Positions 8,225 through 17,003 of a stretch of 64,000 bases of DNA are shown one piece after another; the first letter of the stretch is position 1, and the number at the start of each line of letters is the position of its first letter. Where the stretch lies: the NCBI GenBank assembly GCA_041497605.1, contig JBGQGW010000001.1, forward strand, positions 6,062-70,061, written 5' to 3'. Both the position numbers and the translations under genes were made by a program. The stretch is from JBGPTK01 sp041497605. Lineage in GTDB: Bacteria > Acidobacteriota > Terriglobia > Acidiferrales > UBA7541. Below the pieces are notes generated by a model. That model ran no database searches, was not told the DNA's origin, and saw only the letters and a program-made list of their open reading frames with translations.

Positions 8225-9640
8225 TCATGATGCGGATTTGCTAAGAGCCGCCTGCTGCCCGCGCTTCAGAAATCGATAAAGACTGGTGCGGCCGATCCCC
8301 AGAATTTGAGATGCGCGCACACGATTGCCGCTGCACATTTCGAGCACGCGCTGGATGTGAATGCGGCGAATTTCATCGAGCGGCAAGGGGCGCCAGGCCT
8401 CGTCATTGCGCAGGGGCCCGGCGGTGGGGTGCTGCAGATTCTTGGGCAGGTCGGCGACGTCGATAAACTCGGTGACGGCGGTGATGGCGGCGCTGGAAAT
8501 TACGTTTTCAAGCTCGCGAACATTTCCCGGCCAATTGTGCTGAAGTAGGACTGCCTGAGCACGACGAGTGAGACCCTGAAATGATTTGCCATATGCTTCG
8601 TTGTATTTTCGCAGGAAGAAGTGCACCAGCACGGGAATATCGTCCAGGCGCTGGGCCAAGCTGGGAACGCGAATTTCAATGGTGCTAAGGCGGTAGAAAA
8701 GATCTTCCCGGAAGCGGCCGGCCAGGACTTCGGCGCGCAGATCGCGGTTGGTGGCGGCGATGAGGCGAACGTCCACATTTCTTACCTCCGGCGAACCGAC
8801 GCGCTGAATTTCGCGATTTTGAATTACGCGCAGCAGCTTGGCCTGCATGCTGAGCGAGGTTTCTCCCACTTCGTCCAGGAAAACCGTGCCATGATCTGCG
8901 TATTCGAATAGACCGGGACGAGTGTCCGTCGCTCCCGTGAACGAGCCACGCATGTGACCGAAGAGCTGGCTTTCGAGCAGGGTATCCACCATCGCTGAAC
9001 AGTTGCAAACCGCGAAGCGGTTTTGCGCCACCGGACTCATCTGGTGGAGCGCCCGCGCTACCAGCTCCTTGCCCGAGCCCGTGGGGCCGCTGATCAGCGC
9101 GTTGGTGTAGTGTTTGGCAATTTTTCGGGTCAGTTCGAAAACTTCCAGCATGACGGGACTCTTGCCGACGATTCCGTGGAATTCGAGGTTGTTGAGCAAC
9201 TGCTCTTCAAGTTCGCGAATCTGGCGGCGTTGCGTGAAAAGTTCCGCCAGCTCATCGAGTGACCTCAACAGGCGTGTGTGATCGAGCGGCTTGCAAAGGT
9301 AATCATAGGCGCCGCGTTTGACCGCTTCGATGGCCGAATCGACGGAATACATGCCGGTGACGAGAATCACGTAGACGCCAGGGTCGATTTGCAGTGATTT
9401 TTCGAGGAATGCGAACCCGTCGATTCCCGGCATGCGCAGGTCTGCGAGTGCAACTCGACAAAGCCCTGCGCGGATTTGTTGCAGAGCTTCCGTAGCGTCT
9501 GTAGTGCCGATGACCGGGAAGCCGAGTTTCTGAAGTCGAGTCGTAAGCAGTTCGACGGCGTCGGGTTCGTCGTCGAGCACACAAATGGGGAGGTTTTTGC
9601 GGAGCAGGTCTTTAGTTGGAACTTCAGCGATTTGGGCCAT
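8225..9640 (-). CDS. Sigma-54-dependent response regulator, NtrC family
   Basis: 471 residues: receiver domain (about 15-130; acidic pair DDE, phosphorylatable Asp in LADLRMPG, Lys in DYLCKP), AAA+ domain (about 155-385; Walker A GPTGSGKE, Walker B-type VFLDEVGE, and GSFTGA in place of the usual GAFTGA sigma-54 contact loop) and a C-terminal Fis-type helix-turn-helix (CSGNRVRASQILGIGRTSLYRFL). It activates RpoN-dependent promoters after phosphorylation. No kinase adjoins. A -24/-12-like element overlaps its upstream region (9655-9669), hinting at sigma-54-dependent expression. Confidence 0.92.
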   Translation of the reverse strand: MAQIAEVPTKDLLRKNLPICVLDDEPDAVELLTTRLQKLGFPVIGTTDATEALQQIRAGLCRVALADLRMPGIDGFAFLEKSLQIDPGVYVILVTGMYSVDSAIEAVKRGAYDYLCKPLDHTRLLRSLDELAELFTQRRQIRELEEQLLNNLEFHGIVGKSPVMLEVFELTRKIAKHYTNALISGPTGSGKELVARALHQMSPVAQNRFAVCNCSAMVDTLLESQLFGHMRGSFTGATDTRPGLFEYADHGTVFLDEVGETSLSMQAKLLRVIQNREIQRVGSPEVRNVDVRLIAATNRDLRAEVLAGRFREDLFYRLSTIEIRVPSLAQRLDDIPVLVHFFLRKYNEAYGKSFQGLTRRAQAVLLQHNWPGNVRELENVISSAAITAVTEFIDVADLPKNLQHPTAGPLRNDEAWRPLPLDEIRRIHIQRVLEMCSGNRVRASQILGIGRTSLYRFLKRGQQAALSKSAS

Positions 9641-9652
9641 GATTCAATTACA

Positions 9653-9669
9653 TGGCACGCCATGTGCCA
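9653..9669 (-). promoter_or_regulatory. TGGCAC inverted repeat / weak -24/-12 element
   Basis: TGGCAC at 9653-9658 and GTGCCA at 9664-9669 form a six-base inverted repeat with a five-base spacer. Read on the minus strand it also gives TGGCAC followed by GC at the GG-N10-GC spacing of a sigma-54 promoter. If used, transcription would begin only about three bases before the ATG of the regulator at 9640, leaving no leader. It may equally be an operator. Confidence 0.35.
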
Positions 9670-9933
9670 CATGCGCCTGTGCGGGTTCGGTCTCGGTGGG
9701 TGGATGAAGAGAAATGATTTGAGAGAGTTCGGTTGTTGTTTAAGAGTTGTAGGGAGAATGAATTAAAGAAGATTTCGTAAATTTGTTGAGCACGGAGGCG
9801 CGGAAACGGAATTCGGCGAGATGGAGCGTAGCCTGCGCAGTTCGTGCCGAACCGGAACTCCAGTTTCAAGAGGGGCCGAGTGCGAAATTCGAAAAGGAAC
9901 CCCAAGCGTTAGCGAAGCTGGTACGCTGTCACT

Positions 9934-10281
9934 TTAACAGGCCGGACTTTCTTCGCGAGTTAGAATCGTCGCAGGCACGGAATTCCGCCTCTGGCCGCGG
10001 GGATGCAATTGAATCAGAGTGGCCTCCGCTCGATTCTGTTCGTCAGGAGAGCCGATTGTCTTAACTTGAAAGGCGACCGGCAAATTCCTGTTGGGCGAAA
10101 GCGGTTGAGACAAGCGGACGAAGACAATTGTGCCTTCGCGGATTGCATTGCGCAGGGCGACTTTCCTTGTTCCTTCCCGGGCCCAATCCAGCGTCGAGCT
10201 TTCCACGAAGAAATTTTCTAAATGATCCCATCCGGAGACTTCCACAAGATAGCTGGACTGGTCGGCGCTCTTCCAATTCAT
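9934..10281 (-). CDS. Small PilZ-like hypothetical protein
   Basis: 115 residues beginning MNWKSADQSS, with a GAGG ribosome site 8-9 bases upstream of the ATG. It is predicted mostly beta-stranded (SYLVEVSGWDHLENFFVE, then TIVFVRLSQP, then LPVAFQVKTIG), reminiscent of a degenerate PilZ-type barrel but without RxxxR or DxSxxG. No known catalytic motif. It is flanked by 290-base and 200-base spacers, so it is probably monocistronic. Assignment to PilZ is a guess from strand pattern. Confidence 0.55.
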   Translation of the reverse strand: MNWKSADQSSYLVEVSGWDHLENFFVESSTLDWAREGTRKVALRNAIREGTIVFVRLSQPLSPNRNLPVAFQVKTIGSPDEQNRAEATLIQLHPRGQRRNSVPATILTREESPAC

Positions 10282-10482
10282 GGCATTACCTCTAACCTTT
10301 TAAATGCAGATGCAATGCCAAAGGGCAAGTGGCCGGGCGCATTCTACGGCAAGCAGTTAGCAGCAAATTGAAGGAAGTGGAAGACGAAGGGAAGCTCGCA
10401 ATTCAATACAGATGTGCGGAATTGAATCAACACTTTCCGGTGTTGCAGTCCTTAGCAAAGGAGGGTTTTCAAAGAGAGGGAA

Positions 10483-11193
10483 TTAGCCGTAATGCGCGCC
10501 GGAATAAAGTAGATTCAGCGCGAGCGTGAAAATAATCCCGAACACTTTATCGAAGAGAACCCAAGAAACGAGAAGGCCGAGCATGCCAAAGCCCTGTTGA
10601 GACGTCCAGCTTAGATATCTCAGGCCCATTTTTTCGCTCATCAGCAGAGTAATTCCAGTGCGGCCATCGAGCGGCGGCACGGGCAGTAGATTGAACGTTC
10701 CCAGAACGAGATTGAGCACGAACAGAATGCTGAGGAAAGTGGCGGCGAAAGAAGCCCCGCCTGGCGTGACGGCTTCGGTAATGTTCGTGAACGAGAAATT
10801 GACTGGTTCGGGATTCTGAAAGATTCCGAATGCCATGCCGAGCCGAATTGCCGCGCCCGCCAACAGGAGCAGCGTAAAATTAGCGGCGGGACCCGCCAGG
10901 GCCATCCAAGCAGCGCGTCGAGGATAGCGCTGTTGCCAAAGAGGATCATAAGGTGCGCTCGCCCATCCGATCATCCAGCCGCCCCAAATATATGAAAGGA
11001 GAGGCACAACGATCGTTCCGAATGGCTCTCGCCGCATATGGGGAATGGGATTTAAACTGGCTTGACCGCCGTGAGATGCAGTGAAGTCTCCCCCCAATTT
11101 AGCGGCCAGCGCATGCGCTCCCTCATGGCAGGTTGTGGAAAACAGGAAAACAATGTACCAAATGGCGCCGATAGCAAGATTGGGAGAGTGCAT
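10483..11193 (-). CDS. Site-2 protease-like M50 membrane metallopeptidase
   Basis: 236 residues, almost all hydrophobic, with about six membrane segments. The first segment contains the zinc motif HEGAH (H23-H27, HExxH) and a late segment contains NLLPVPPLDG, the NxxPxxxLDG third-ligand motif of the M50B family. Such proteins cleave substrates within the membrane or act as putative zinc metalloproteases of the rhomboid-like/Rip class. No PDZ domain is present. Isolated gene; the substrate cannot be guessed. Confidence 0.88.
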   Translation of the reverse strand: MHSPNLAIGAIWYIVFLFSTTCHEGAHALAAKLGGDFTASHGGQASLNPIPHMRREPFGTIVVPLLSYIWGGWMIGWASAPYDPLWQQRYPRRAAWMALAGPAANFTLLLLAGAAIRLGMAFGIFQNPEPVNFSFTNITEAVTPGGASFAATFLSILFVLNLVLGTFNLLPVPPLDGRTGITLLMSEKMGLRYLSWTSQQGFGMLGLLVSWVLFDKVFGIIFTLALNLLYSGAHYG

Positions 11194-11364
11194 GGATGTT
11201 TAGACTATATGTTTTTCATTGGCAGGCGCAAGCCTGTGGAAAACGTGGTAGCAAAAGGTTTCCAAAAGTGAAAATTGCTTGACAAGAGAGATAGCGAGGA
11301 TTAGTCTCGCCCACCTAGCAACAAGTTGTGTCCAAAACTCGGACATCACACCGGAGAAAATGTC

Positions 11365-11523
11365 GTGCCAGGCCGACGGAAACCACGCCCCGTTCAATCG
11401 GTTTCGTCTGACCGCGAGCTTGAGAGCTTGCTGCGCCGAGCGGAGCAGTACTTCAAGAACCGCCGCATGCAGGTTGTAGCCGCGGAGTCACAACGTAAAA
11501 AGAAGCGATCGACCGCCGCGTAG
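11365..11523 (+). CDS. Possible small basic protein
   Basis: A 52-residue frame starting at GTG with GGAG nine bases upstream. It contains a helical stretch (RELESLLRRAEQYFKNRRMQ) and a Lys/Arg-rich tail (SQRKKKRSTAA). No family recognised. It is the only plus-strand candidate between two minus-strand membrane protein genes. It could be a chance ORF; the coding-like helix periodicity is the main support. Confidence 0.35.
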   Translation: MPGRRKPRPVQSVSSDRELESLLRRAEQYFKNRRMQVVAAESQRKKKRSTAA

Positions 11524-11571
11524 ATCGCTCCCCCGAGATCTGAATCGTTGTATCTGGCAGTTCCCACAGGT

Positions 11572-12231
11572 TTAGTCCTCAGTTGGTATTCCGTAGAGAG
11601 TCAACAAAGTCGAGATGTGAGTAGGATTGCTTCCGCGTGCCGCCTGTCGCTCGGCTCCGCTAAACATCGAGCGCAATGCGCGAATGACCCAGCGGATCAA
11701 GATGACGACTGCGGCGAGGAACGCAACAACGATTCCCGCCGCCCAATAGGGATGCCGCGCCGCAAGCCACAGGAGGAAAACCGCAAAGACGTCTTCACTG
11801 AAGCTGAGGGCGATATTCGAGAACGGCTCGGGGGACGGCGTCATTGCAGCGCGAACGGCCGTCTTGCCCCCGTGAGCAGCCAATGCAACCAGCGCACCGA
11901 GCAAGCCGCTGAGCAGTTGCATCGGCGGAGACAGATTGGCCGAAGCCTGGTAAGCAATCAGAGCCGCAACCGGAATGCGGACAAATGTTTGCAGAGCATT
12001 CCACAAGAGATCGAAGACCGGAATCTTGTCGGCGAAGAGTTCGACCAGAAACAAGGCAACACAGGCCCCAATCACGTACCTATTAAATAGGAGATGCAAG
12101 GAAGGCGGCAGGGGCAACAGATTGACGCGCGCCAGTATTCCCAGCGTGGCCACGGTGGCATAAACATTCAGGCCCGCGGCGAAACTGATAGTCACAAGAA
12201 GGGCCAGAAGCGTATCGCTTGAAAACGCCAT
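11572..12231 (-). CDS. DUF4126 integral membrane protein
   Basis: 219 residues with roughly five membrane segments. The N-terminus (FAAGLNVYATVATLGILAR) and the middle LLSGLLGALVALAAHGGKTAVRAA segment match the DUF4126 pattern of small membrane proteins of unknown function. The C-terminus (about 190-219) is a soluble Arg/Ser-rich tail. Ungrouped; downstream of tRNA-Gln on the same strand. Confidence 0.75.
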   Translation of the reverse strand: MAFSSDTLLALLVTISFAAGLNVYATVATLGILARVNLLPLPPSLHLLFNRYVIGACVALFLVELFADKIPVFDLLWNALQTFVRIPVAALIAYQASANLSPPMQLLSGLLGALVALAAHGGKTAVRAAMTPSPEPFSNIALSFSEDVFAVFLLWLAARHPYWAAGIVVAFLAAVVILIRWVIRALRSMFSGAERQAARGSNPTHISTLLTLYGIPTED

Positions 12232-12392
12232 AGTGAACTCAGGATACCAGCAATATCAGGGGGCGACTTTTGGATTTGATCTTGCGGCAGTTAGGGCGAG
12301 ACCGCTCAGCATTCGTAGATTCTGGATTTGTAGAACTTGAGTGGAATGGTGGAGTCAATCTTCATGCGGCTGAGCGCCGTGGAGAGAAGACG

Positions 12393-12467
12393 TGGCTCCC
12401 GGGCCTGGACTCGAACCAGGATAACCAGCTCCAAAGGCTGGCGTGCTACCGATTGCACTACCCGGGA
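12393..12467 (-). tRNA. tRNA-Gln (anticodon TTG), CCA encoded
   Basis: On the minus strand all arms fold: acceptor TCCCGGG/CCCGGGA, D-stem GTGC/GCAC, anticodon stem CCAGC/GCTGG around loop CTTTGGA (anticodon TTG), a four-base variable loop TTAT as usual for tRNA-Gln, and T-arm CCTGG-TTCGAGT-CCAGG. Discriminator G is followed by an encoded CCA. The gene reads CAA codons. No integrase or duplicated 3' end was seen nearby, so there is no sign of an integrated element here. Confidence 0.95.
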
Positions 12468-12669
12468 GTTGCTGGATAAAGTTTAGCAGAGTAAGAGCGC
12501 AGTTGTCGTGCGGGGGAGAGAAAATGTCTCGTGATTTGCTCAGAACGGAGACTTCAGGAGCAAGCCTCCTGCCATTTGGACCATACCGCAAAAGAAAACT
12601 CGGTGCCGGTAACGCAAATTCGGACGCTTTCCATGACGGTGACCTGTCTGTGCCCGGATTCGTGGTCGT

Positions 12670-13872
12670 TTAGGGCTTGCGCTCGAGAGCTCCCCTCGGT
12701 GTTGACACGAGAGGATCCCATCGCTTCTCTAGATCTTCCCGAGGGCTTCTTGTCGGTGCTGTGGAAGCCGTCTGGCCGGCCCAGAGGGGGCTCTCGTCAC
12801 GCGGAAGAGGCAGATCGGAAAGAAAGGCGGGCGCTTGAGGTTCCTCTTGATCGAGTAAGAAGATCAACTCGCTGGCTTTGTCGTCCCATTCAACGGAAAT
12901 GGTGTCGAAGGTAGCGATCTGGCCGGTGGACAGGAGACTGGCCAGAGGGAAGACCAAATATCGTTCGATCGAACGTTTCAGATGTCGCGCGCCATATTTC
13001 AGGTCGGTGCCTTCGCGGAGCAGGAATTGGCGCGCTTCCGGCGCTACCCGGAACGTAAAACGTCGCCGGGAAGTCTCGAGAATTCTCCGCTGAACAATGG
13101 CGAGCTCGATGTCCAGAATTTTTTCCAGTTCCAGGTCGCGCAACGGGTGGAAAACAATGAGCTTGTCGATCCGATTCATAAACTCAGGCGCGAAGTTTCG
13201 CTTGGCCGCTTCGACTGCCATGCCCTGCACTTTTTGATCCATTCGCTCATTCGTTTGCAGCGCGGGTGTAAATCCCAGGCTCTGGCCGGAGACCAACTCC
13301 GTAATATCCGAGCCACCCAAGTTCGAAGTCATGAAGATCATGGATTGCGACAAGTCCACGCGCCGGTTATCGCCGAGCGTCAGCGTGGCCTTGTCGAGAA
13401 TTCCCAGCAAGAGCTGCCAAAGGGCGTCGCTGGCCTTTTCGATTTCGTCGAATAGCAGGAAGCTAAGCTTCATACTTTCGGTGTGATAGGCGGAGAGCGC
13501 TTCCTGAGTGATCACGGGATGCGTTTCGCGATGCCCGAGATAACCTGGAGGCGAACCAACCAGCTTCGAAATTTCGTGCGAGTGCTGGAATTCCGCGCAG
13601 TCCACTTTGATTACGGCGCGCGGGTCGCCGAACAGGATTTCGGCTGCAGCTTCGACCACGCGTGTCTTGCCGGCTCCCGTCGGTCCCAGGAAGAGCAAAT
13701 TTCCGACCGGCCGGCCTGGCGAATTCAGCCCGGAGCGGAACACCTGAAAGAGGTCTAAGACGGCTTGCACTGCTTCGCTCTGGCCAACGATCCTGCAATG
13801 CAGGGCTGACTCCAGGAATTGCGTCTCAGGGCTCCGCAATAACGGGTTCAATCTGAGAACTGACTTCCGCAT
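12670..13872 (-). CDS. Single-AAA+ Clp-family ATPase
   Basis: 400 residues from ATG 13872, selected by GGGAG six bases upstream (an in-frame start at 13923 exists). It matches the second ATPase module of ClpA/ClpB: Walker A GPTGAGKT, pore-type GYLGH, Walker B FLLFDEIEKA, sensor TSNLGG, arginine finger region FMNRID, then a ClpB D2-small-like C-terminal domain (YGARHLKRSIERYLVFPLA). The first ATPase module, the N-domain and the ClpB middle domain are missing, and the last 60 residues are Pro/Ser-rich. It probably unfolds proteins or remodels complexes; no ClpP adjoins. Confidence 0.85.
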   Translation of the reverse strand: MRKSVLRLNPLLRSPETQFLESALHCRIVGQSEAVQAVLDLFQVFRSGLNSPGRPVGNLLFLGPTGAGKTRVVEAAAEILFGDPRAVIKVDCAEFQHSHEISKLVGSPPGYLGHRETHPVITQEALSAYHTESMKLSFLLFDEIEKASDALWQLLLGILDKATLTLGDNRRVDLSQSMIFMTSNLGGSDITELVSGQSLGFTPALQTNERMDQKVQGMAVEAAKRNFAPEFMNRIDKLIVFHPLRDLELEKILDIELAIVQRRILETSRRRFTFRVAPEARQFLLREGTDLKYGARHLKRSIERYLVFPLASLLSTGQIATFDTISVEWDDKASELIFLLDQEEPQAPAFLSDLPLPRDESPLWAGQTASTAPTRSPREDLEKRWDPLVSTPRGALERKP

Positions 13873-14087
13873 CGAGATCTCCCAGGCCGCCGGGACTCTT
13901 CTCATCCCTGGGCTTACCCTCAATCGGAGGAAACAGGCTGCCGGAATACATCCGTCTTCCTCACAACAATCACTTCGGCAGAAGAAGACAAACCTTGAAG
14001 GAGACGGCAGAATGAGCAGATTTGATTACCGGCGGAGCAATGGAGACTGAATGAAGCAAAGTACAGAGCTTTGATACGAGGATGGGG

Positions 14088-14330
14088 TTACTTAGAGCCG
14101 AGGAGAGAGATCTGTTCGACCAGCCGGGCAACATTCCGAGTTCCGGAGTATACGTCGTTTGCCAGGTTTCGCCAGGGATGATCTGAAGGCATCTGGTCGA
14201 GCAACTTCTCGCTGGCACTGAAGAGCATAACCAGGGCATTGTTCACGTCGTGCGCGATACTTACGGCCCGCACCAAAAGAACGGCGGGATCAGGCTGCGA
14301 GTCTGCTTGCTTTTGAGGGCCGGCTGCCAT
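14088..14330 (-). CDS. Stand-alone histidine-kinase dimerisation (DHp-like) protein
   Basis: 80 residues from ATG 14330 with GGAG just upstream. The core, SIAHDVNNALVMLFSASEKL, matches the H-box of kinases of the HDxNN type (His plus Asp-x-x-Asn), followed by a second helix ending RLVEQISLLG. No ATPase domain follows, so it cannot be a conventional kinase; it could be phosphorylated in trans or be a remnant. It diverges from the OmpR-type regulator at 14855. The long gap upstream (14337-14783) contains an inverted repeat TTTGTCCGA...TCGGACAAA (14404-14412, 14446-14454) and no other visible gene. Confidence 0.5.
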   Translation of the reverse strand: MAAGPQKQADSQPDPAVLLVRAVSIAHDVNNALVMLFSASEKLLDQMPSDHPWRNLANDVYSGTRNVARLVEQISLLGSK

Positions 14331-14336
14331 TCTCAC

Positions 14337-14783
14337 TCCATTCTCAATTTGATCGTTCTTCTGAAGCTTGATCTGGACGTCTGCTCGGAGGTTTATCTGA
14401 ACGTTTGTCCGAGAAACCTAAACCTCGGTGATCTTGAAGTTTCGTTCGGACAAATGATCCTCGATGGAACTGGATAATACCGGCCGCAAACTACAAGTCA
14501 GTCGAGTTTCAGACTACGTGCGGGAGCGAATTGAGGGCCATTCTTGGAATTTAATGTTCTTTGGGAATCAAGGAGATAGAACCGCGACCGCCGCCCTCAT
14601 GACGCCAAGTTGAGACGCAATTCCAAAACGAGTCGAGTTAGAGGGTGTCCTCAAAACGTGCTGTACTTCAATGGATGTTCTCATGGTCCTCTGACATTGA
14701 CACGCTGCTAATCGCAGCAGCAAGGGTTGGGCCGGAACAGGTGCTGAAATGAAAAATCAGCAAGCGAATCCCAAGATGGCCTA
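14337..14783. other. Intergenic region with inverted repeat, no gene seen
   Basis: No plausible coding frame. The only structure noticed is the nine-base inverted repeat TTTGTCCGA/TCGGACAAA (14404-14412 and 14446-14454, 33-base spacer) just upstream of the DHp-like gene, where it could be an operator. Confidence 0.4.
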
Positions 14784-14811
14784 TTGACAATTTTCTATTA
14801 AAGACTAAATT
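14784..14811 (+). promoter_or_regulatory. Sigma-70-type promoter of the OmpR-family regulator
   Basis: A perfect TTGACA (14784-14789) is followed after 16 bases by TAAATT (14806-14811, four of six matches to TATAAT) in an AT-rich stretch. The predicted start of transcription, near 14818, leaves a leader of about 40-50 bases to the regulator gene. Confidence 0.6.
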
Positions 14812-14854
14812 CAGGCTAGCCCTTCCAAGTGCTGTTCCCAATTTTTCTCTCTGG

Positions 14855-15559
14855 GTGTCCTCAACAATGCGCATTCTTGTCGCCGAAGATGATCTGCCGG
14901 TCGCGAACTATTTGAAAAAGGGCCTCGAAGCCGAGCTGTATGAGGTGGAACTTGCCGGGGATGGGGCAGTAGCCCGGCGCATGGCAGAGAGCTGCGATTA
15001 CGACCTGGTTATTCTCGACGTAAACCTGCCGACAATGGATGGGTTCGAAGTGTTACAGAACATTCGGGCCAAGAAGCCTGACCTGGCCGTGTTGATGTTG
15101 ACGGGCGATAACATGATCCCGCAGCGGATCCGCGGACTCGACCTGGGTGCCGATGATTATCTAACCAAGCCATTTGCTTTCTCGGAACTCGCGGCACGGA
15201 TTCGGGCGCTCCTGCGAAGACGAATCAGGCCGATGGAAGCAGTCCTGCGTGTGGAAGATCTGACGTTGGATCGATTGCAGCACTTGGTGCATCGCGGCGA
15301 ACGCCGAATTGATCTGACGCCGAAGGAATTTGCTCTGCTGGATTATTTGATGCGGAATGCGGGCCGGCGCGTGACACGGGCCATGATCATAGAGAACGTT
15401 TGGGACATGTCGTTCGACACACTGACGAATGTAGTGGATGTGTACATCAATTACTTACGTAAAAAAATTGATGCCACTTCGGAACAGAAATTAATTCGCA
15501 CGATTCGAGGAGTGGGCTACCAGGTGGGGGGCGAGGAAGCGCAGGCAGCAGAAAACTAA
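14855..15559 (+). CDS. OmpR/PhoB-family response regulator
   Basis: 234 residues if it starts at GTG 14855, or 230 from ATG 14867 (MRILVAEDD, the usual family start). Receiver domain: acidic pair EDD, phosphorylatable Asp in LVILDVNLP, Thr in MLTGD, Lys in DYLTKPF. C-terminal winged helix (about 130-225) with DLTPKEFALLDYLM and VDVYINYLRKKID. It has no adjacent sensor kinase, so its partner is elsewhere. A hairpin follows its stop, so it is probably monocistronic. Confidence 0.92.
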   Translation: MSSTMRILVAEDDLPVANYLKKGLEAELYEVELAGDGAVARRMAESCDYDLVILDVNLPTMDGFEVLQNIRAKKPDLAVLMLTGDNMIPQRIRGLDLGADDYLTKPFAFSELAARIRALLRRRIRPMEAVLRVEDLTLDRLQHLVHRGERRIDLTPKEFALLDYLMRNAGRRVTRAMIIENVWDMSFDTLTNVVDVYINYLRKKIDATSEQKLIRTIRGVGYQVGGEEAQAAEN

Positions 15560-15590
15560 GCCGGCGATGGCCCGATGCCGGCCCCATTTT
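15560..15590 (+). terminator. Possible rho-independent terminator
   Basis: Directly after the regulator stop, GCCGGC (15560-15565) pairs with a second GCCGGC (15578-15583), followed by CCCATTTTG. The hairpin is GC-rich but the T-run is short, so this is a weak terminator candidate. Confidence 0.4.
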
Positions 15591-15762
15591 GTCTGTTCCG
15601 AACACAGTGCACGGTTTGCCGGGTTCCGTACCTGCGGGGAATACGGGGCTTCGCCAGGTCTGTTTGTAGTCCGTCGAGATTACGCGCGGAGAAGTGAATT
15701 CTAATCCAGGGCTCATCCGTTTCTAATCTGGGTGCAGTGAAGCTGGAGGACGAAGAAAACAC

Positions 15763-16977
15763 ATGGCCATGTTGGCATACCCTTGCGAAGCGGAAGCGCG
15801 AAACCGCATCCTGATTGTCAGCCCGGACGATGAGTTCCGGAAGCGAATAGTCGACAAGATTGGACTGGGCCTGTGTCTGATCGAAGAAGCGCTGGGCGGA
15901 GCAGATGCGCTGGCAAAGCTCGAGGCCCAAGAATGCCAGGCATTGTTTCTGGACCGGCGCATCGCCGACCTGCACGTCGAAGAACTACTCGGTATTCTAA
16001 AACAGGACCATCCGGACTTGGATGTGAAGCTGGTTGATTCCCGAAGCGATCTCGAGGCGCTGCTATCGTTTGCATCGGAGTTGAGTTCCGGGAGGAGAGA
16101 GGCGGAAGAGCATCGAATCCCAGAGGTATCCGATTTTGAGGCGGATCGCGTTCCTGCGCCTTCGGCAGGGATAAACTCTCTTGGCACCGTGCCTTCCATC
16201 GTGGAACCACTGCCCGGGATGCTGATATCACGGGGTGAAATGCAGGCAACGTTCCGCTTGGCGCGCATGGTGGCACGGCGCGACACGCCGGTGCTGATCA
16301 CGGGCGAAACCGGAACCGGCAAGGAGTTGGTGGCACTGGCAATACACAAGATCAGCCTGCGCGTGCAGGGACCCTTCGTGATTGTAAATTGCGCCGCGAT
16401 TCCAGAAACCCTTCTGGAATCAGAACTATTCGGCTACGTGCGCGGGGCATTTACCGGTGCCATTCAATCCCGGATTGGGCGAATTCATGGCGCGCATGGC
16501 GGGACACTCTTCCTGGATGAAGTGGGCGAGCTACCATTGAGCATGCAGGCAAAACTGCTGCGCTTTTTGCAACATGGCGAGGTGCAGCGCCTTGGCAGTT
16601 CGGATGTGTTCCGTGTGGACGTTCGTGTGATCGCAGCCACCAACGTAGATCTGGCAAAGCAGGTGGCGGAACGTTTATTCCGGAGCGATCTGTACTACCG
16701 GCTAGCCGTTTTTCCGATCGATTTGCCGCCATTGCGCAAGCGCACTGAGGACATTCTCCCTCTCGCTGAATACTTCTTGGACGGACTGTGCTGCGAGTCC
16801 AACGAGCCCGCGAAGCATCTCTCTCCGGGTGCAGCAGTCTTGCTGCGCCGTTATGCATGGCCGGGGAACGTACGCGAACTGGAACACGCTCTGGAGAGGG
16901 CATTTATTCTTGCCGAAAGCTCGGCGGAAATATCCAGCGATTTTTTCCATCTGGATCTGGCCAATTCTTCTCGTTAG
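15763..16977 (+). CDS. NtrC-type sigma-54 activator lacking DNA-binding domain
   Basis: 404 residues. The N-terminal receiver-like domain keeps the acidic pair (PDD) and a candidate Asp (LFLDRR) but lacks the normal Thr and Lys positions, so its phosphorylation is doubtful. The AAA+ domain is intact: Walker A GETGTGKE, GAFTGA loop, LFLDEVGE, and VIAATN. The protein ends about 20 residues after the conserved WPGNVRELEHALERA, with no Fis-type helix-turn-helix. This resembles FlgR-type activators of epsilonproteobacteria, which act from solution. It stands upstream of the kinase-regulator-flgB unit and is probably part of flagellar control. Confidence 0.88.
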   Translation: MAMLAYPCEAEARNRILIVSPDDEFRKRIVDKIGLGLCLIEEALGGADALAKLEAQECQALFLDRRIADLHVEELLGILKQDHPDLDVKLVDSRSDLEALLSFASELSSGRREAEEHRIPEVSDFEADRVPAPSAGINSLGTVPSIVEPLPGMLISRGEMQATFRLARMVARRDTPVLITGETGTGKELVALAIHKISLRVQGPFVIVNCAAIPETLLESELFGYVRGAFTGAIQSRIGRIHGAHGGTLFLDEVGELPLSMQAKLLRFLQHGEVQRLGSSDVFRVDVRVIAATNVDLAKQVAERLFRSDLYYRLAVFPIDLPPLRKRTEDILPLAEYFLDGLCCESNEPAKHLSPGAAVLLRRYAWPGNVRELEHALERAFILAESSAEISSDFFHLDLANSSR

Positions 16978-17003
16978 AGAAATTTAACGAGATTCCCTGT
17001 TCC

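Noticed and set aside
12393..12467. tRNA-Gln as an integration site
   Set aside because: No integrase gene, no direct repeat of the tRNA 3' end and no change in gene type around it.
15601..15640. GG-N10-GC near 15621 as a sigma-54 promoter of the HTH-less activator
   Set aside because: Neither half resembles TGGCAC or TTGCA beyond the dinucleotides, and it is about 120 bases from the start codon.
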